The notes beneath the pieces were generated by a model. The model did not search any database, had not been told where the DNA came from, and saw only the letters and a program-made list of their open reading frames with translations. 64,000 nt of DNA from Lewinellaceae bacterium (GTDB lineage Bacteria > Bacteroidota > Bacteroidia > Chitinophagales > Saprospiraceae): the NCBI GenBank assembly GCA_020636435.1, contig JACJXX010000002.1, forward strand, positions 3,286,001 to 3,350,000. The letters are read 5' to 3'. This document shows, piece by piece, positions 17,177 through 25,180 of the stretch. The first letter of the stretch is position 1, and each line of letters begins with the position of its first letter. Both the position numbers and the translations under genes were made by a program.

Positions 17177-17758
17177 ATGGAAAACTACGAGATCCATGAA
17201 ATAGCCATAAAAAATATGATCTGCACCAGGTGCCTCAAAGTTGCTCGGCAAAACCTGGAAACCCTGGGAATCGAAGTGCTGGAAATGAAGTTGGGTAGGG
17301 TGAAGTTCCGTTTCCCAAAAGGGTCAATCTCTCTTTCGCAGATCGAGGAAACATTGAAGGAAGATGAATTCGAATTTGTGAAAGACAAGGAGGCACAAGG
17401 TGCGGAGCTGATAAAATTGGCCCTGATCGAAATGGTCAACGATCTTCCAATAGCCAGGGAGAAAAAACTATCGGAATATCTCGCGGAAAAGTTCCGCAAG
17501 GACTACTGGAGCCTGAGTAAGGCCTTTTCCAAAACGGAAGGCATCACCGTTGAAAGGTACTTCATCCTGCTGCGAATAGAAAAGGTGAAGGAACTGATCG
17601 AATACGACGAACTGAACTTTTCCGAAATAGCCTATGAACTGGGCTACAACAATATCTATCACCTGTCGGGCCAGTTCCGGCAGGTAACGGGCATGAGCAT
17701 GAGCGAATACAAACAGCTAAAAAACAAGCCGCGCTCGCCTTTAGACAAGATTTTGTAA
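17177..17758 (+). CDS. AraC-type regulator with N-terminal HMA-like sensor
   Basis: A 193-residue transcription factor. Residues 1-70 have the HMA layout (EIHEIAIKNMICTRCLKVAR ...), with CTRC at 16-19 as a likely two-Cys metal site; residues about 85-185 are an AraC-type double helix-turn-helix (LSEYLAEKF; FSEIAYELGYNNIYHLSGQF; TGMSMSEY). The C-terminal half keeps the family signature around the second helix. A metal-binding domain fused directly to AraC DNA-binding domain implies a one-component cytosolic Cu(I) sensor controlling this island. This is inference from architecture; other thiophilic metals are possible. It is flanked by noncoding leaders of about 200 bases on each side that may hold its sites. 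Confidence 0.88.
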   Translation: MENYEIHEIAIKNMICTRCLKVARQNLETLGIEVLEMKLGRVKFRFPKGSISLSQIEETLKEDEFEFVKDKEAQGAELIKLALIEMVNDLPIAREKKLSEYLAEKFRKDYWSLSKAFSKTEGITVERYFILLRIEKVKELIEYDELNFSEIAYELGYNNIYHLSGQFRQVTGMSMSEYKQLKNKPRSPLDKIL

Positions 17759-17994
17759 ACATTAGCCAAAAGAACATAAAGGATTGTGATAAAATGGTTG
17801 TAAATTAATGGTTATTAAAGAGTTGTAAAATATTGGCCCACTTCAGCCCTCAAACGTCCGGCCGGCAATTCTTTCAGTATCCTGAGGGTATAGAATGGGT
17901 AGATAAAGCCAGTGCATTGATGGTGCCGCAAAAGCTAATTTTTCAATTGCCCTCAATTGAACAGCCTGCTTTTTGCTCAAAAACAACTATTGAA

Positions 17995-18225
17995 ATGAAT
18001 AAAAAACACCTTTTCTGGATGATAATCGGCTGCACGGTGCCCCTCTTGCTGATATTTTTTGCCCCGGCATTGGGGCTGAGTGAAGGCACCGGCCTGTTCC
18101 TGTTCATCCTGGCGATGTTCGCCTGCCATTTATTTATGCCGCACGGCCATGGGCATGGGCAGGCGAGCGGCCAGGGCCATTCTCATAACGAAAAAGAAGA
18201 AACTTATGAACGCCATTCACATTAG
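17995..18225 (+). CDS. Small membrane protein with His-rich tail (DUF2933-like)
   Basis: A 76-residue protein starting MNKKHLFWMIIGCTVP (ATG 17995; the longer upstream frame looks noncoding). Two hydrophobic helices (about 8-25 and 33-50) are followed by a tail HGHGHGQASGQGHSH ending YERHSH. The hydrophobic core resembles DUF2933 membrane proteins of metal-resistance loci. Metal binding by the tail, probably at a membrane face, is inferred. It overlaps the next gene by 20 bases, so the two are translated together. Confidence 0.75.
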   Translation: MNKKHLFWMIIGCTVPLLLIFFAPALGLSEGTGLFLFILAMFACHLFMPHGHGHGQASGQGHSHNEKEETYERHSH

Positions 18226-18481
18226 AAAATTTGGCCTGGCGGTAGGTTTAACCTGGGCCTTGTTGTACCTCGGTTGTGCTGTAGTACTGGTGAGTGTTGG
18301 GAAGGAGGCTACGGTATCGTTTTTCAACAGCCTGCTTCATGGCCTGGACACTGCCCCCATCATCCGCATGGATATTCCTTTTTATGAAGTGTGTATCGGG
18401 CTGGTGGAAACCTTTATCCTGGGCTGGCTGGTAGGAGCGTGTATTGCCGGGATTTATAATTTCAGTATGCTTAAAAAATAA
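18206..18481 (+). CDS. DUF5676-like membrane protein
   Basis: A 91-residue protein starting MNAIHIRKFGLAVGLTWALL. It has two membrane segments (about 9-31 and 66-88) with an amphipathic middle holding FFNSLLHGLDTAP. The opening xIxxxKFGLAxG and final helix ending GIYNF match DUF5676, a small-membrane family common near heavy-metal genes and P-type ATPases. It overlaps the His-tailed protein gene and ends 7 bases before the next. Function unknown. Confidence 0.75.
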   Translation: MNAIHIRKFGLAVGLTWALLYLGCAVVLVSVGKEATVSFFNSLLHGLDTAPIIRMDIPFYEVCIGLVETFILGWLVGACIAGIYNFSMLKK

Positions 18482-18488
18482 AAAAACT

Positions 18489-18836
18489 ATGATCAAGAAA
18501 AGACATCTCAAGAACAAAGGCCTTTGCAAAGTAACTTTCAGTTTGCCGCTGGAGGCTGTTCAACAGGGCCAGGAGATTCGGGTCGTTGGAGATTTCAATG
18601 ATTGGAATTGGGAAAAGGGGCTGAGAATGAAAGCGGCTAAAACGGCTTATCAGGCTACCGTTGATCTCGAGGCTGGCAAGGAGTATGAATTCCGTTACCA
18701 GATGGGCGACGGGCAATGGGCGAACGACCCCGAAGCTGATGATTATGCCCCTTCTCCGTATGAGGGGGTCCATAATTGCGTGGTATTGACGGAGGTGCCT
18801 GATTTGGTTTCCTCTGGCAAAAGCAATGGAGCCTAA
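18489..18836 (+). CDS. Isolated isoamylase N-terminal (CBM48-like) domain protein
   Basis: A 115-residue cytosolic protein made of a single early-set domain: VTFSLPLEAVQQGQEIRVVG, then DFNDWNWEKGLRM, AYQATVDLEAGKEYEFRYQM and WANDPEADDYAPSPYEG. This is the glycogen-binding CBM48/AMPK-beta pattern (GDFNDW ... EFRY ... W.NDP). It has no catalytic domain. ATG 18489 is 8 bases after the previous stop. Such stand-alone domains occur in Bacteroidota, but its place inside a metal/membrane operon is unexplained; sugar polymer binding or stress signalling are possibilities. Confidence 0.8.
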   Translation: MIKKRHLKNKGLCKVTFSLPLEAVQQGQEIRVVGDFNDWNWEKGLRMKAAKTAYQATVDLEAGKEYEFRYQMGDGQWANDPEADDYAPSPYEGVHNCVVLTEVPDLVSSGKSNGA

Positions 18837-18861
18837 ATTTTCAGTTTAAAGTACGCTTGGA

Positions 18862-19572
18862 ATGGAATATGCCTGGTTTATTTGGTCATTGATAATACTG
18901 GGGGTATGGGGTATTATCTATTGGAGGAAGCCACAATTTCGGGAAGAGATGCGGAAGCTAAGTATCTGGACTATGCCTTTTGGCCTGACGGAGCCATTGT
19001 TTGTGCCGGAGTACTGGTCCCCTCCCTCTTTGTTCGGCCTGGCAAGCAAAACCGGATTCGACGTTGAGAGCCTCTTGTTTTCTTTTGCTATCGGGGGGAT
19101 AGGCGCAGTGCTTTACAGGCTTGTATTCCCGGCAAACCTGAGTGAATTTGAGGAACACGAAAAGCAGCACGCCAGGCACCGGTTGCACCGGGTAATTCTT
19201 TTCCTGCCGGTAGCGGTATTCCTGGTGCTGGCGGTTTTTACCAGGTTGAATCACATATACTGCAGCGTGATTGCATTATTTCTGGGAGGGGTGGCGACAC
19301 TGTATTGCCGCCCCGACCTGAAATCCAAAATCTGGGTAGGTGGCTTGCTGTTTCTGGGGCTTTATGCAGTGTATTTCGGCAGCCTGCTGCTCGTCTTCCC
19401 TGATTTCGTTGACAACCACTGGAACCTGGCCGCCCTCACAGGCATCAAGACCATTGGCATCCCCGTTGAAGAGCTGTTCTTTGCTTTCACATTCGGCTTG
19501 TATTGGTCGGGCTTGTATGAACACCTTTTCTGGTATCATTTAAAACCTGTTAACAGTTTGTCTCATGCTTAA
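18862..19572 (+). CDS. Lycopene-cyclase-domain membrane protein
   Basis: A 236-residue integral membrane protein with about six or seven hydrophobic segments. It has the segment LTEPLFVPEYWSPPSLFGL in the first third and IGIPVEELFFAFTFGLYWS near the C-terminus. The latter PxEE motif in a membrane helix is the signature of the heterodimeric/CarR-type lycopene cyclase domain, where the acidic pair protonates the substrate. The protein seems to hold both half-domains. No carotenoid genes are near, so a true cyclase role is unproved; in this setting it may act on another lipid. It overlaps the NADH dehydrogenase gene by 8 bases. Confidence 0.75.
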   Translation: MEYAWFIWSLIILGVWGIIYWRKPQFREEMRKLSIWTMPFGLTEPLFVPEYWSPPSLFGLASKTGFDVESLLFSFAIGGIGAVLYRLVFPANLSEFEEHEKQHARHRLHRVILFLPVAVFLVLAVFTRLNHIYCSVIALFLGGVATLYCRPDLKSKIWVGGLLFLGLYAVYFGSLLLVFPDFVDNHWNLAALTGIKTIGIPVEELFFAFTFGLYWSGLYEHLFWYHLKPVNSLSHA

Positions 19573-20935
19573 GCAATGCCCACATAGCACCGTTTGTCTT
19601 CCGGCTACCCGCTTGCCACGAATCGTAGTCATCGGGGCAGGCTTCGCCGGCCTCAACCTGATAAAGAAACTGCGCAACAAGCCGGTGCAGATAGTTTTGC
19701 TGGACAAAAACAATTTCCACCAGTTCCAGCCATTGCTGTACCAGGTGGCCATTGCCGGGCTGGAACCGGATTCCATCGTGTCACCAATCCGAAAGCTGTT
19801 CCAGGGGTATAAAAACCTGGTGTATCGCATGGCGGAAGTAGTGCGGGTTGAACCGGAAACAAACCGGGTATTCACAAACATCGGTTGGATTCGCTACGAT
19901 TACCTGGTTTTAGCCACAGGCAGCAGGACAAACTACTACGGCTTAAAGGATGTAGAGCGGAATAGCGTAGGCCTTAAGGACATCCGCGACGCCCTCGATA
20001 TTCGCAGTTGGGTGCTGCATAACCTGGAAGAAGCCGCCATCACCTGTGATCAAAAGGAAAAAGATTCCCTAACCAATTTTGTTATCGTCGGGGGCGGGCC
20101 TGCCGGCGTAGAGCTGGCAGGCGCCCTCGCCGAGTTCAGGCGTTACCTCCTGAATAAAGACTATCCGGAGATCGCTACGGAATGGATGAAAATATACCTG
20201 GTGGAGGCGGCCGGCCGTTTGTTGCCGGGTATGTCCGAAAAGGCGTCCGAGCATGCGCTGAAAGTATTGAAAACCCTGGATGTTGAGATCGTACTTAACA
20301 CCTCGGTAACCGCGTATGACGGCGCCAATGTGCAGCTAAGTAACAAAAACAGCCTGGTAGCTCGTATGCTCGCCTGGACAGCCGGAGTGAAAGGTGAGGT
20401 TCCTTCCGGTTTGAAAGACGGCGCCCTTGCCAAAGGCAACCGCCTGAAGGTTGATGGCTATAACCGGCTGAAGAATTACGATAACATATTTGCCATTGGA
20501 GATGTAGCGGCTATGATCTCTCCGGATAGTGCCCAGGGGCACACTATGGTGGCGCAAGTCGCCATCCAACAGGGGCAACTGCTGGCGGAAAACCTGTTGT
20601 ATTACATCAAACATGGTGAGTTCAGGAAGGCTTTCCGTTATAAGGATAAAGGCAGCATGTCTGCAATAGGCAAGAAAAATGCAGTGGCCGAGATCGGCGG
20701 GGCAATCTGGAAAGGCTGGTTCGCCTGGCTGCTATGGTCAACGGTTCACCTGTTTTCCATAATCGGTTTAAAGAACAAGCTCATGGTTGCCGTCAATTGG
20801 ATGACGCGCTATTTGACTTATGAAAAAGCCAACCGGCTGATCATCCGGAAATTCAAACCGGCGGGCGAGTCGAAGGGGCCGCCCGGAAAAGACAAACGCC
20901 AGAAGGAAATATCCCCTGAAGGTATTCCAAAATAA
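19565..20935 (+). CDS. ndh: Type II NADH:quinone dehydrogenase (NDH-2)
   Basis: A 456-residue flavoprotein that passes electrons from NADH to quinone without pumping protons. FAD site IVVIGAGFAGLNLIKKL near residue 20; NADH site FVIVGGGPAGVELAGAL near residue 170; FAIGDVAAM in the C-terminal part; QFQPLLYQVA as in NDH-2. A C-terminal hydrophobic patch (WFAWLLWSTVHLFSIIG) would hold it at the membrane. Its start lies inside the end of the cyclase-like gene (8-base overlap). NDH-2 restores redox balance under stress; link to copper defence is inferred from position only. Confidence 0.9.
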   Translation: MLKQCPHSTVCLPATRLPRIVVIGAGFAGLNLIKKLRNKPVQIVLLDKNNFHQFQPLLYQVAIAGLEPDSIVSPIRKLFQGYKNLVYRMAEVVRVEPETNRVFTNIGWIRYDYLVLATGSRTNYYGLKDVERNSVGLKDIRDALDIRSWVLHNLEEAAITCDQKEKDSLTNFVIVGGGPAGVELAGALAEFRRYLLNKDYPEIATEWMKIYLVEAAGRLLPGMSEKASEHALKVLKTLDVEIVLNTSVTAYDGANVQLSNKNSLVARMLAWTAGVKGEVPSGLKDGALAKGNRLKVDGYNRLKNYDNIFAIGDVAAMISPDSAQGHTMVAQVAIQQGQLLAENLLYYIKHGEFRKAFRYKDKGSMSAIGKKNAVAEIGGAIWKGWFAWLLWSTVHLFSIIGLKNKLMVAVNWMTRYLTYEKANRLIIRKFKPAGESKGPPGKDKRQKEISPEGIPK

Positions 20936-20966
20936 GAATAGACAACACAAATTATCACTAAAAATA

Positions 20967-21446
20967 ATGATGATGAAAAAAGTAATGTTCTTATCCCTGT
21001 TTGCTGCAATCCTTTTAACGACAAGTTGCACCCAGCAAGCAGATGTCAATGCGATGCTGGAGAATGCAGAAACGAAAGACAAAGTGTTTTCAGCCATTCT
21101 GGACGACCACGAACTGATGACGGAGTTCATGAACAAAATGAGATCGAACGAACACGCCATGATGATGATGAAAGGAGATCAGAAAATGATGGGCATGATG
21201 ATGGGCGAAGGCGATATGATGAAAATGATGAAGGACAAACCGGAGATGATGAACAACATGATGGGCGAAATGATGAAGGACGGAAAGATGATGGGAAACA
21301 TGATGCAGATGATGCAACAGGAAGGCATGATGAGTGAAGAATGCATGCAGTCCTGTATGAAAATGATGAAAGACAAAGGCATGTCTATGGATATGGGCAT
21401 GACAGGTTCTGAGGAAGGAGGCGGTGGCCATGAATCACAACATTAA
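20967..21446 (+). CDS. Methionine-rich lipoprotein
   Basis: A lipoprotein (lipobox TTSC) of 159 residues in which about 43 are Met, mostly as MM or MMM blocks (HAMMMMKGDQ, MMGMMMGEGDMMKMM), with a Cys pair EECMQSC near residue 130 and a Gly/His end. Met clusters bind Cu(I) and Ag(I) in the oxidising periplasm; this one could act as a sink or shuttle. ATG 20967 is used; ATG 20973 is equally plausible. Antisense and shifted frames are long here because ATGATG repeats lack stops; they are artefacts. It lies 31 bases after ndh. Confidence 0.8.
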   Translation: MMMKKVMFLSLFAAILLTTSCTQQADVNAMLENAETKDKVFSAILDDHELMTEFMNKMRSNEHAMMMMKGDQKMMGMMMGEGDMMKMMKDKPEMMNNMMGEMMKDGKMMGNMMQMMQQEGMMSEECMQSCMKMMKDKGMSMDMGMTGSEEGGGGHESQH

Positions 21447-21457
21447 AAACCGATGCC

Positions 21458-21694
21458 ATGCATTTCTATGACGGATATCATTTCTGGGGCATGCACCTTT
21501 GGTGGTGGGCCTTCTGGATCGTGTTGCTCATCGTGATCTTTGCGACGCCCTGGCTGGCCTCCGGCAGGAGGAGGAGAGAGACAGAGAATCCCCTGGAAAT
21601 CTTGAAAAAAAGATACGCTTCCGGGGATTTGTCCACCGAAGAATACGAAGAACGCAAGGCGGTGCTCGAGAAGGAGGAAGGCCTGGAAACTTAG
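21458..21694 (+). CDS. SHOCT-domain small membrane protein
   Basis: A 78-residue protein: an aromatic N-terminus with one membrane helix (WWWAFWIVLLIVIFATPW), a basic patch GRRRRE, then the SHOCT helix-hairpin PLEILKKRYASGDLSTEEYE. SHOCT domains are oligomerisation or tethering modules, often at the C-terminus of small membrane proteins. It starts 12 bases after the Met-rich lipoprotein gene and is the last gene of this run; a gap of 163 bases follows. Confidence 0.85.
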   Translation: MHFYDGYHFWGMHLWWWAFWIVLLIVIFATPWLASGRRRRETENPLEILKKRYASGDLSTEEYEERKAVLEKEEGLET

Positions 21695-21857
21695 CTTTGA
21701 AGGCTGCTGGCCTCCTATTTGAACCATAATCTAAATTGGAATGATAAAATATCCAGTGTGCTGCAGGAGGGGTGCATTCGCCCTCCGGGCAGGGTGGTTA
21801 TATTTTGCATAGCTTCCTGGCGCTACGCAAATTCTTAAACAAAAAAATTATTCTACT

Positions 21858-22532
21858 ATGCACGGAGTAGATTACGGCGGCTACGCCTATGGTTTCTGGA
21901 CTACCGTCCTGTTTGTCTTCCTGGTTTTTATGTTCATCGTGTTTAGTTATGTCAAACCCAGGGAGAAGTTCGAGTGGCGCTCGATGGGCGTGTTCATCGG
22001 TTTCCTGGCGGCGCTTTTCACCGAAATGTATGGCTTCCCCTTAACCATCTACCTGCTGACAAGCTGGCTGGGCAGCAACTATCCGGTCCTGGATCCGTTC
22101 TCCCATTCCAGCGGCCACCTGGTGCTGGTATTTTTGGGTTTGTCTCATTCTACCGTCGCCATGTCGGTACTTCATATCATCACCAACGGCATCATCTTCT
22201 TCGGTATCTACATCATTTACCTGGGCTGGAAGAAGATATATCATGCCACAGGCGAACAGCTGGTTACAGACGGCATTTACGCGCATATCCGACACCCGCA
22301 GTACGTGGGGATGATGCTGATCACGATTGGGTTTCTGATCCAGTGGCCAACGATTATCACGCTGGTTATGTGGCCCATATTGCTGTTCCTGTACTACCGT
22401 TTATCGAAATACGAAGAGAAAAAACTGGCGGCACGATTCGGGCAGGAATTTTATGAGTACCAGGCAAAAGTGCCTGCTATAATTCCACAGATTGGCCGGG
22501 GAAAGAGGGAAATAAATAAAGTCAGTGAATGA
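21858..22532 (+). CDS. Membrane methyltransferase of the ICMT/PEMT type
   Basis: A 224-residue protein with about five membrane helices and the C-terminal signature of isoprenylcysteine/phospholipid methyltransferases: LVTDGIYAHIRHPQYVGMM ... WPTIITLVMWPILL ... EEKKLAARFG. The RHPxY and final EE motifs form the SAM-binding face in this fold. N-terminal HGVDYGGYAYGFW is unlike the core and may be specific. Substrate unknown: phospholipid, sterol/quinone or small thiols are possible. A separate leader of 163 bases suggests its own promoter; TATATTTTGC at about 21800 is promoter-like. Confidence 0.75.
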   Translation: MHGVDYGGYAYGFWTTVLFVFLVFMFIVFSYVKPREKFEWRSMGVFIGFLAALFTEMYGFPLTIYLLTSWLGSNYPVLDPFSHSSGHLVLVFLGLSHSTVAMSVLHIITNGIIFFGIYIIYLGWKKIYHATGEQLVTDGIYAHIRHPQYVGMMLITIGFLIQWPTIITLVMWPILLFLYYRLSKYEEKKLAARFGQEFYEYQAKVPAIIPQIGRGKREINKVSE

Positions 22533-22712
22533 TCAAAAGCTCTGAGAAAATGAAAAAACAGGAGGAGGTTAAATCGAAAAGAGGCCCCTTAATTTAATTG
22601 AGGAGAGCTGTACCTGGTTATTTTTAAAGATATGCTCATGGAAAGCAGCTCCTCTAATAAAATGGGTTGCTGCAAGGACTTATAAAACGCTAATCATAAT
22701 AAATACAAAACC

Positions 22713-23762
22713 ATGGAAAAAATAAAAGTAGCCGTGAATGGATACGGCGTTATTGGAAAACGAGTGGCAGATGCCGTAATGCTTCAGCCGGATATGGAAT
22801 TGATCGGGGTTTGCGATGTGGCCACAGATTGGAGGATGAAAGTCGCCAATACCAGAGATATTCCCATGTATGCCTTCAGTTACGGAGCGGCTGAAAAAAT
22901 GCGGGAAGCCGGCATTACCGTAACAGGCATTTTAGACGACTTGCTGAAACAAGTGGACATTGTAGTGGATTGCGCGCCCAAAAAGTACGGCGCTCAGAAT
23001 GCAGAACGGTACCGCCTGGCAGGCGTGAAGTTTATTGTGCAGGGTGGAGAAAGCCACAATACAACCGGGCATTCCTTCGTGGCGGAAGCCAACTATGAAA
23101 CTGCGATCGGCAGAACTTCAACCCGGGTGGTCTCCTGTAACACCACTTCTATCGTCAGAACCCTTACAGCTCTTAAAAGGGCGGGGTTGCTGAAAAGCGC
23201 CAGAGGGACGCTGCTTCGCCGGGCGACCGACCCCTGGGAGAGCCACCTGAACGGCATCATGAATACCCTCGTGCCGGAGAAAGAAATTCCCAGCCACCAG
23301 GGGCCTGATGCTCAAAGTGTCGACCCGGAGCTGGATGTGGTCACCGCTGCCGTGAAAGTGCCCGAAACGCTTAGCCACCTCCATTACTGGACCGTGCGGC
23401 TTACCAGGCCGGCCAGCAAGGAAGAGGTACTAAATGCTTTCAAAACATCTTCCCGGATTGCGCTTATCAGATATGAAGACGGGCTTTCCGCTAATAATTC
23501 GGTCAAGGAATTGATGCTTGACCTGGGCAGGCCGCACGGCGACATGTACGAGGTAGCTGTCTGGGAAGACATGCTGAAGGTGGAAGGAGATGAGCTATTC
23601 TATGCCTACCTGGTGGACAACCAGGCGATCGTGGTCCCTGAAAATATTGACGCTATAAGAGCCTTGACAAGAGGCGAATCAAGCGCTGGAAATTCTATTG
23701 CAACTACGGATAAAGTACTATTCATTTACTCTGAGTTTTTCTTAAATCCTTATCTGGTATGA
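22713..23762 (+). CDS. Type II (archaeal-type) glyceraldehyde-3-phosphate dehydrogenase
   Basis: A 349-residue GAPDH of the archaeal class (phosphate-dependent, NAD or NADP). Rossmann motif NGYGVIGKRVADAV at residues 9-22; catalytic Cys 142 in VVSCNTTSIVRT, matching the archaeal SCNTTG type and not the bacterial ASCTTN type; HLHYWTVRL and HGDMYEVAVWED further on are also of this class. It is rare in bacteria. It overlaps the PII-like gene by 4 bases (ATGA), so the two are coupled. It likely handles glyceraldehyde-3-phosphate made by the phosphoketolase at 28630. A horizontally acquired origin is inference. Confidence 0.88.
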   Translation: MEKIKVAVNGYGVIGKRVADAVMLQPDMELIGVCDVATDWRMKVANTRDIPMYAFSYGAAEKMREAGITVTGILDDLLKQVDIVVDCAPKKYGAQNAERYRLAGVKFIVQGGESHNTTGHSFVAEANYETAIGRTSTRVVSCNTTSIVRTLTALKRAGLLKSARGTLLRRATDPWESHLNGIMNTLVPEKEIPSHQGPDAQSVDPELDVVTAAVKVPETLSHLHYWTVRLTRPASKEEVLNAFKTSSRIALIRYEDGLSANNSVKELMLDLGRPHGDMYEVAVWEDMLKVEGDELFYAYLVDNQAIVVPENIDAIRALTRGESSAGNSIATTDKVLFIYSEFFLNPYLV

Positions 23763-24097
23763 AAGAAATAAAAGCATTCATCCGCCCTTTTAAAGCCAAA
23801 GAGGTTTGTAAAGCCCTAAGAACCAACGGCTTTTGTTGCATGACGCTCACAGAATGTGAAGGAACCGGGGTGTACACCGACCCGAGCGAGGACTTTCCGA
23901 CTTTCCAATTCCCTTTTATGCACAGCAAAGTGGTAAAAATAGAGATCGTCTGCCAGGATGTTGATATGGAACCGATCATCAAAATCATACAAAAGAATGG
24001 CAAAACCGGACGTTCGGGAGATGGGATCATCTATACAATGGAGGTTCATCAGGTGTATAGAGTGAAAAATGAGCAGACTGGAGTTGAAGCGGTGTGA
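23759..24097 (+). CDS. PII-family signal protein
   Basis: A 112-residue PII-like protein: N-terminal MKEIKAFIRPFKAKEV (family: MKxIxAxIRPFK), B-loop KTGRSGDGIIY near residues 80-92, and a final strand VHQVYRVKN. The T-loop is short and lacks the RG(Q/H)xxxY uridylylation site, so GlnD control of the classical type is unlikely. It starts inside the GAPDH gene (ATGA overlap), so it may sense adenylates or a metabolite to regulate that enzyme or a transporter. That pairing is unusual; PII-like proteins normally sit with amtB or gln genes. Confidence 0.85.
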   Translation: MKEIKAFIRPFKAKEVCKALRTNGFCCMTLTECEGTGVYTDPSEDFPTFQFPFMHSKVVKIEIVCQDVDMEPIIKIIQKNGKTGRSGDGIIYTMEVHQVYRVKNEQTGVEAV

Positions 24098-24235
24098 GTT
24101 TTAAAGTGAGAATAAATTTTTGACGATTGAGGCCTCTGGCCGAGAATACCTGGTTTCCCCAGCCCGAAGGGATAAAATGCCGTTGGTAGCCAAGCCTAAA
24201 GAGGCGCATAATTTTTTTTAAAAAAAGAAAAAACC

Positions 24236-24658
24236 ATGTGTAATTTCAAAATTTCCTGCGTGTTAATAGCCACCTCTTTCTTGTTTTTTTCCTGTTCTTC
24301 GGAAACGGAAGGCAGTTCTGTCAATACAGCCCAACAGGCGGCAACTCAGCAACTATCCCAAAATCAGAAGTTTGAGATAGTTCCAAATGATAAGGTCTGC
24401 ATGGTGAATGACCGCTTTATGGGAATAGATCAGATTCCGATAGAGGTAGATGGGATAACCTATTATGGTTGCTGTCAGGACTGTGTGAAAAAAATACAGG
24501 AAAATTTGGGTGGGGTCAGGTATTCCACAGACCCTGTGTCCGGTGAAAAGGTAGATAAGGCGGCCGCTGTAATCGTCCGGAATAAAGCGGACGGGGCCGT
24601 ATTCTATTTTCGTTCTGATGTGTCCGCCAGCCAATTTTTAAAGCAGCAGAAGTCCTGA
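24236..24658 (+). CDS. Lipoprotein with YHS/TRASH-like metal-binding site
   Basis: A 140-residue lipoprotein (lipobox LFFSC, Cys 20). After a Gln/Ser-rich linker the domain reads DKVCMVNDRFMG ... VDGITYYGCCQDCVKKI, close to the YHS/TRASH pattern in which a Cys, a Tyr-Tyr-x-Cys-Cys and a Cys bind one metal ion, followed by DPVSGEKVDKA, a second half-motif. A poly-A/T leader precedes it (about 24211-24235). Its presence extends the metal theme of the island up to the central-carbon genes. Confidence 0.8.
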   Translation: MCNFKISCVLIATSFLFFSCSSETEGSSVNTAQQAATQQLSQNQKFEIVPNDKVCMVNDRFMGIDQIPIEVDGITYYGCCQDCVKKIQENLGGVRYSTDPVSGEKVDKAAAVIVRNKADGAVFYFRSDVSASQFLKQQKS

Positions 24659-24672
24659 TAAAAGCTCAAAAC

Positions 24673-25116
24673 GTGGATTTAATTATCGCCTCTGGCCAGC
24701 AAATGCCAAAGCCTGAAAACATCGGCATAGGCCTCGCTTTTAAGCCCGTCATTCACGCTGTGATGCAGGATTGGCAAGTGGAAGTCATTTTTCTGAAAAC
24801 CAAATTTGATTTATTAATTCGCTTGATCAAGCGGAGCCATTACTCAGGCCCTCGTTTTTCTCTGAAAAAGGAGGAGTTCGAAAAAGAGCTTTTACGGCTT
24901 ATGGATCAAGACCTCCGGATGTTCCAAAACAGGGCCAAAAGGCTTCTGGAAGAATGGAAAGCAAACAAATTCCCGGATCAAGCTTCGTTGGTGGCCTGCC
25001 TTAAGGAATTCCGGATGCTACGCCGGAAATGGCAAGAGCTAAAAAGCGAACAGCGCGAGTTGGAGATACAGATACTGGAAGCGCTAATCAAAAACTACCC
25101 GACGAAAATATTTTAA
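24673..25116 (+). CDS. Hypothetical helical protein
   Basis: A 147-residue frame starting at GTG 24673 (ATG 24703 or ATG 24763 are alternatives). The C-terminal two thirds is strongly helical and charged (RMFQNRAKRLLEEWKANKF; LRRKWQELKSEQRELEIQIL), probably coiled coil; the first 40 residues are mildly hydrophobic. No family was recognised. Start codon quality is poor, so it may be a decayed gene. After its stop, 65 bases precede the ATP-cone gene; a 22-codon frame (25116-25184) links the two by TAATG and ATGA overlaps but looks like a by-product. Confidence 0.5.
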   Translation: MDLIIASGQQMPKPENIGIGLAFKPVIHAVMQDWQVEVIFLKTKFDLLIRLIKRSHYSGPRFSLKKEEFEKELLRLMDQDLRMFQNRAKRLLEEWKANKFPDQASLVACLKEFRMLRRKWQELKSEQRELEIQILEALIKNYPTKIF

Positions 25117-25180
25117 TGCGATCAAGCGCATCGGCGCCACCATTGGCTGGCGGCTTGGGCACTTCAAATAATGAATTCAC

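Noticed and set aside
17833..17994. Upstream extension of the His-tailed membrane protein
   Set aside because: Non-protein-like composition; ATG 17995 gives the expected short MNKKHLFW start.
21090..21431. Long minus-strand His-rich frame antisense to the Met-rich lipoprotein gene
   Set aside because: ATGATG repeats read as CATCAT on the other strand and lack stops in all frames; the sense frame has a lipobox and sits in an operon.
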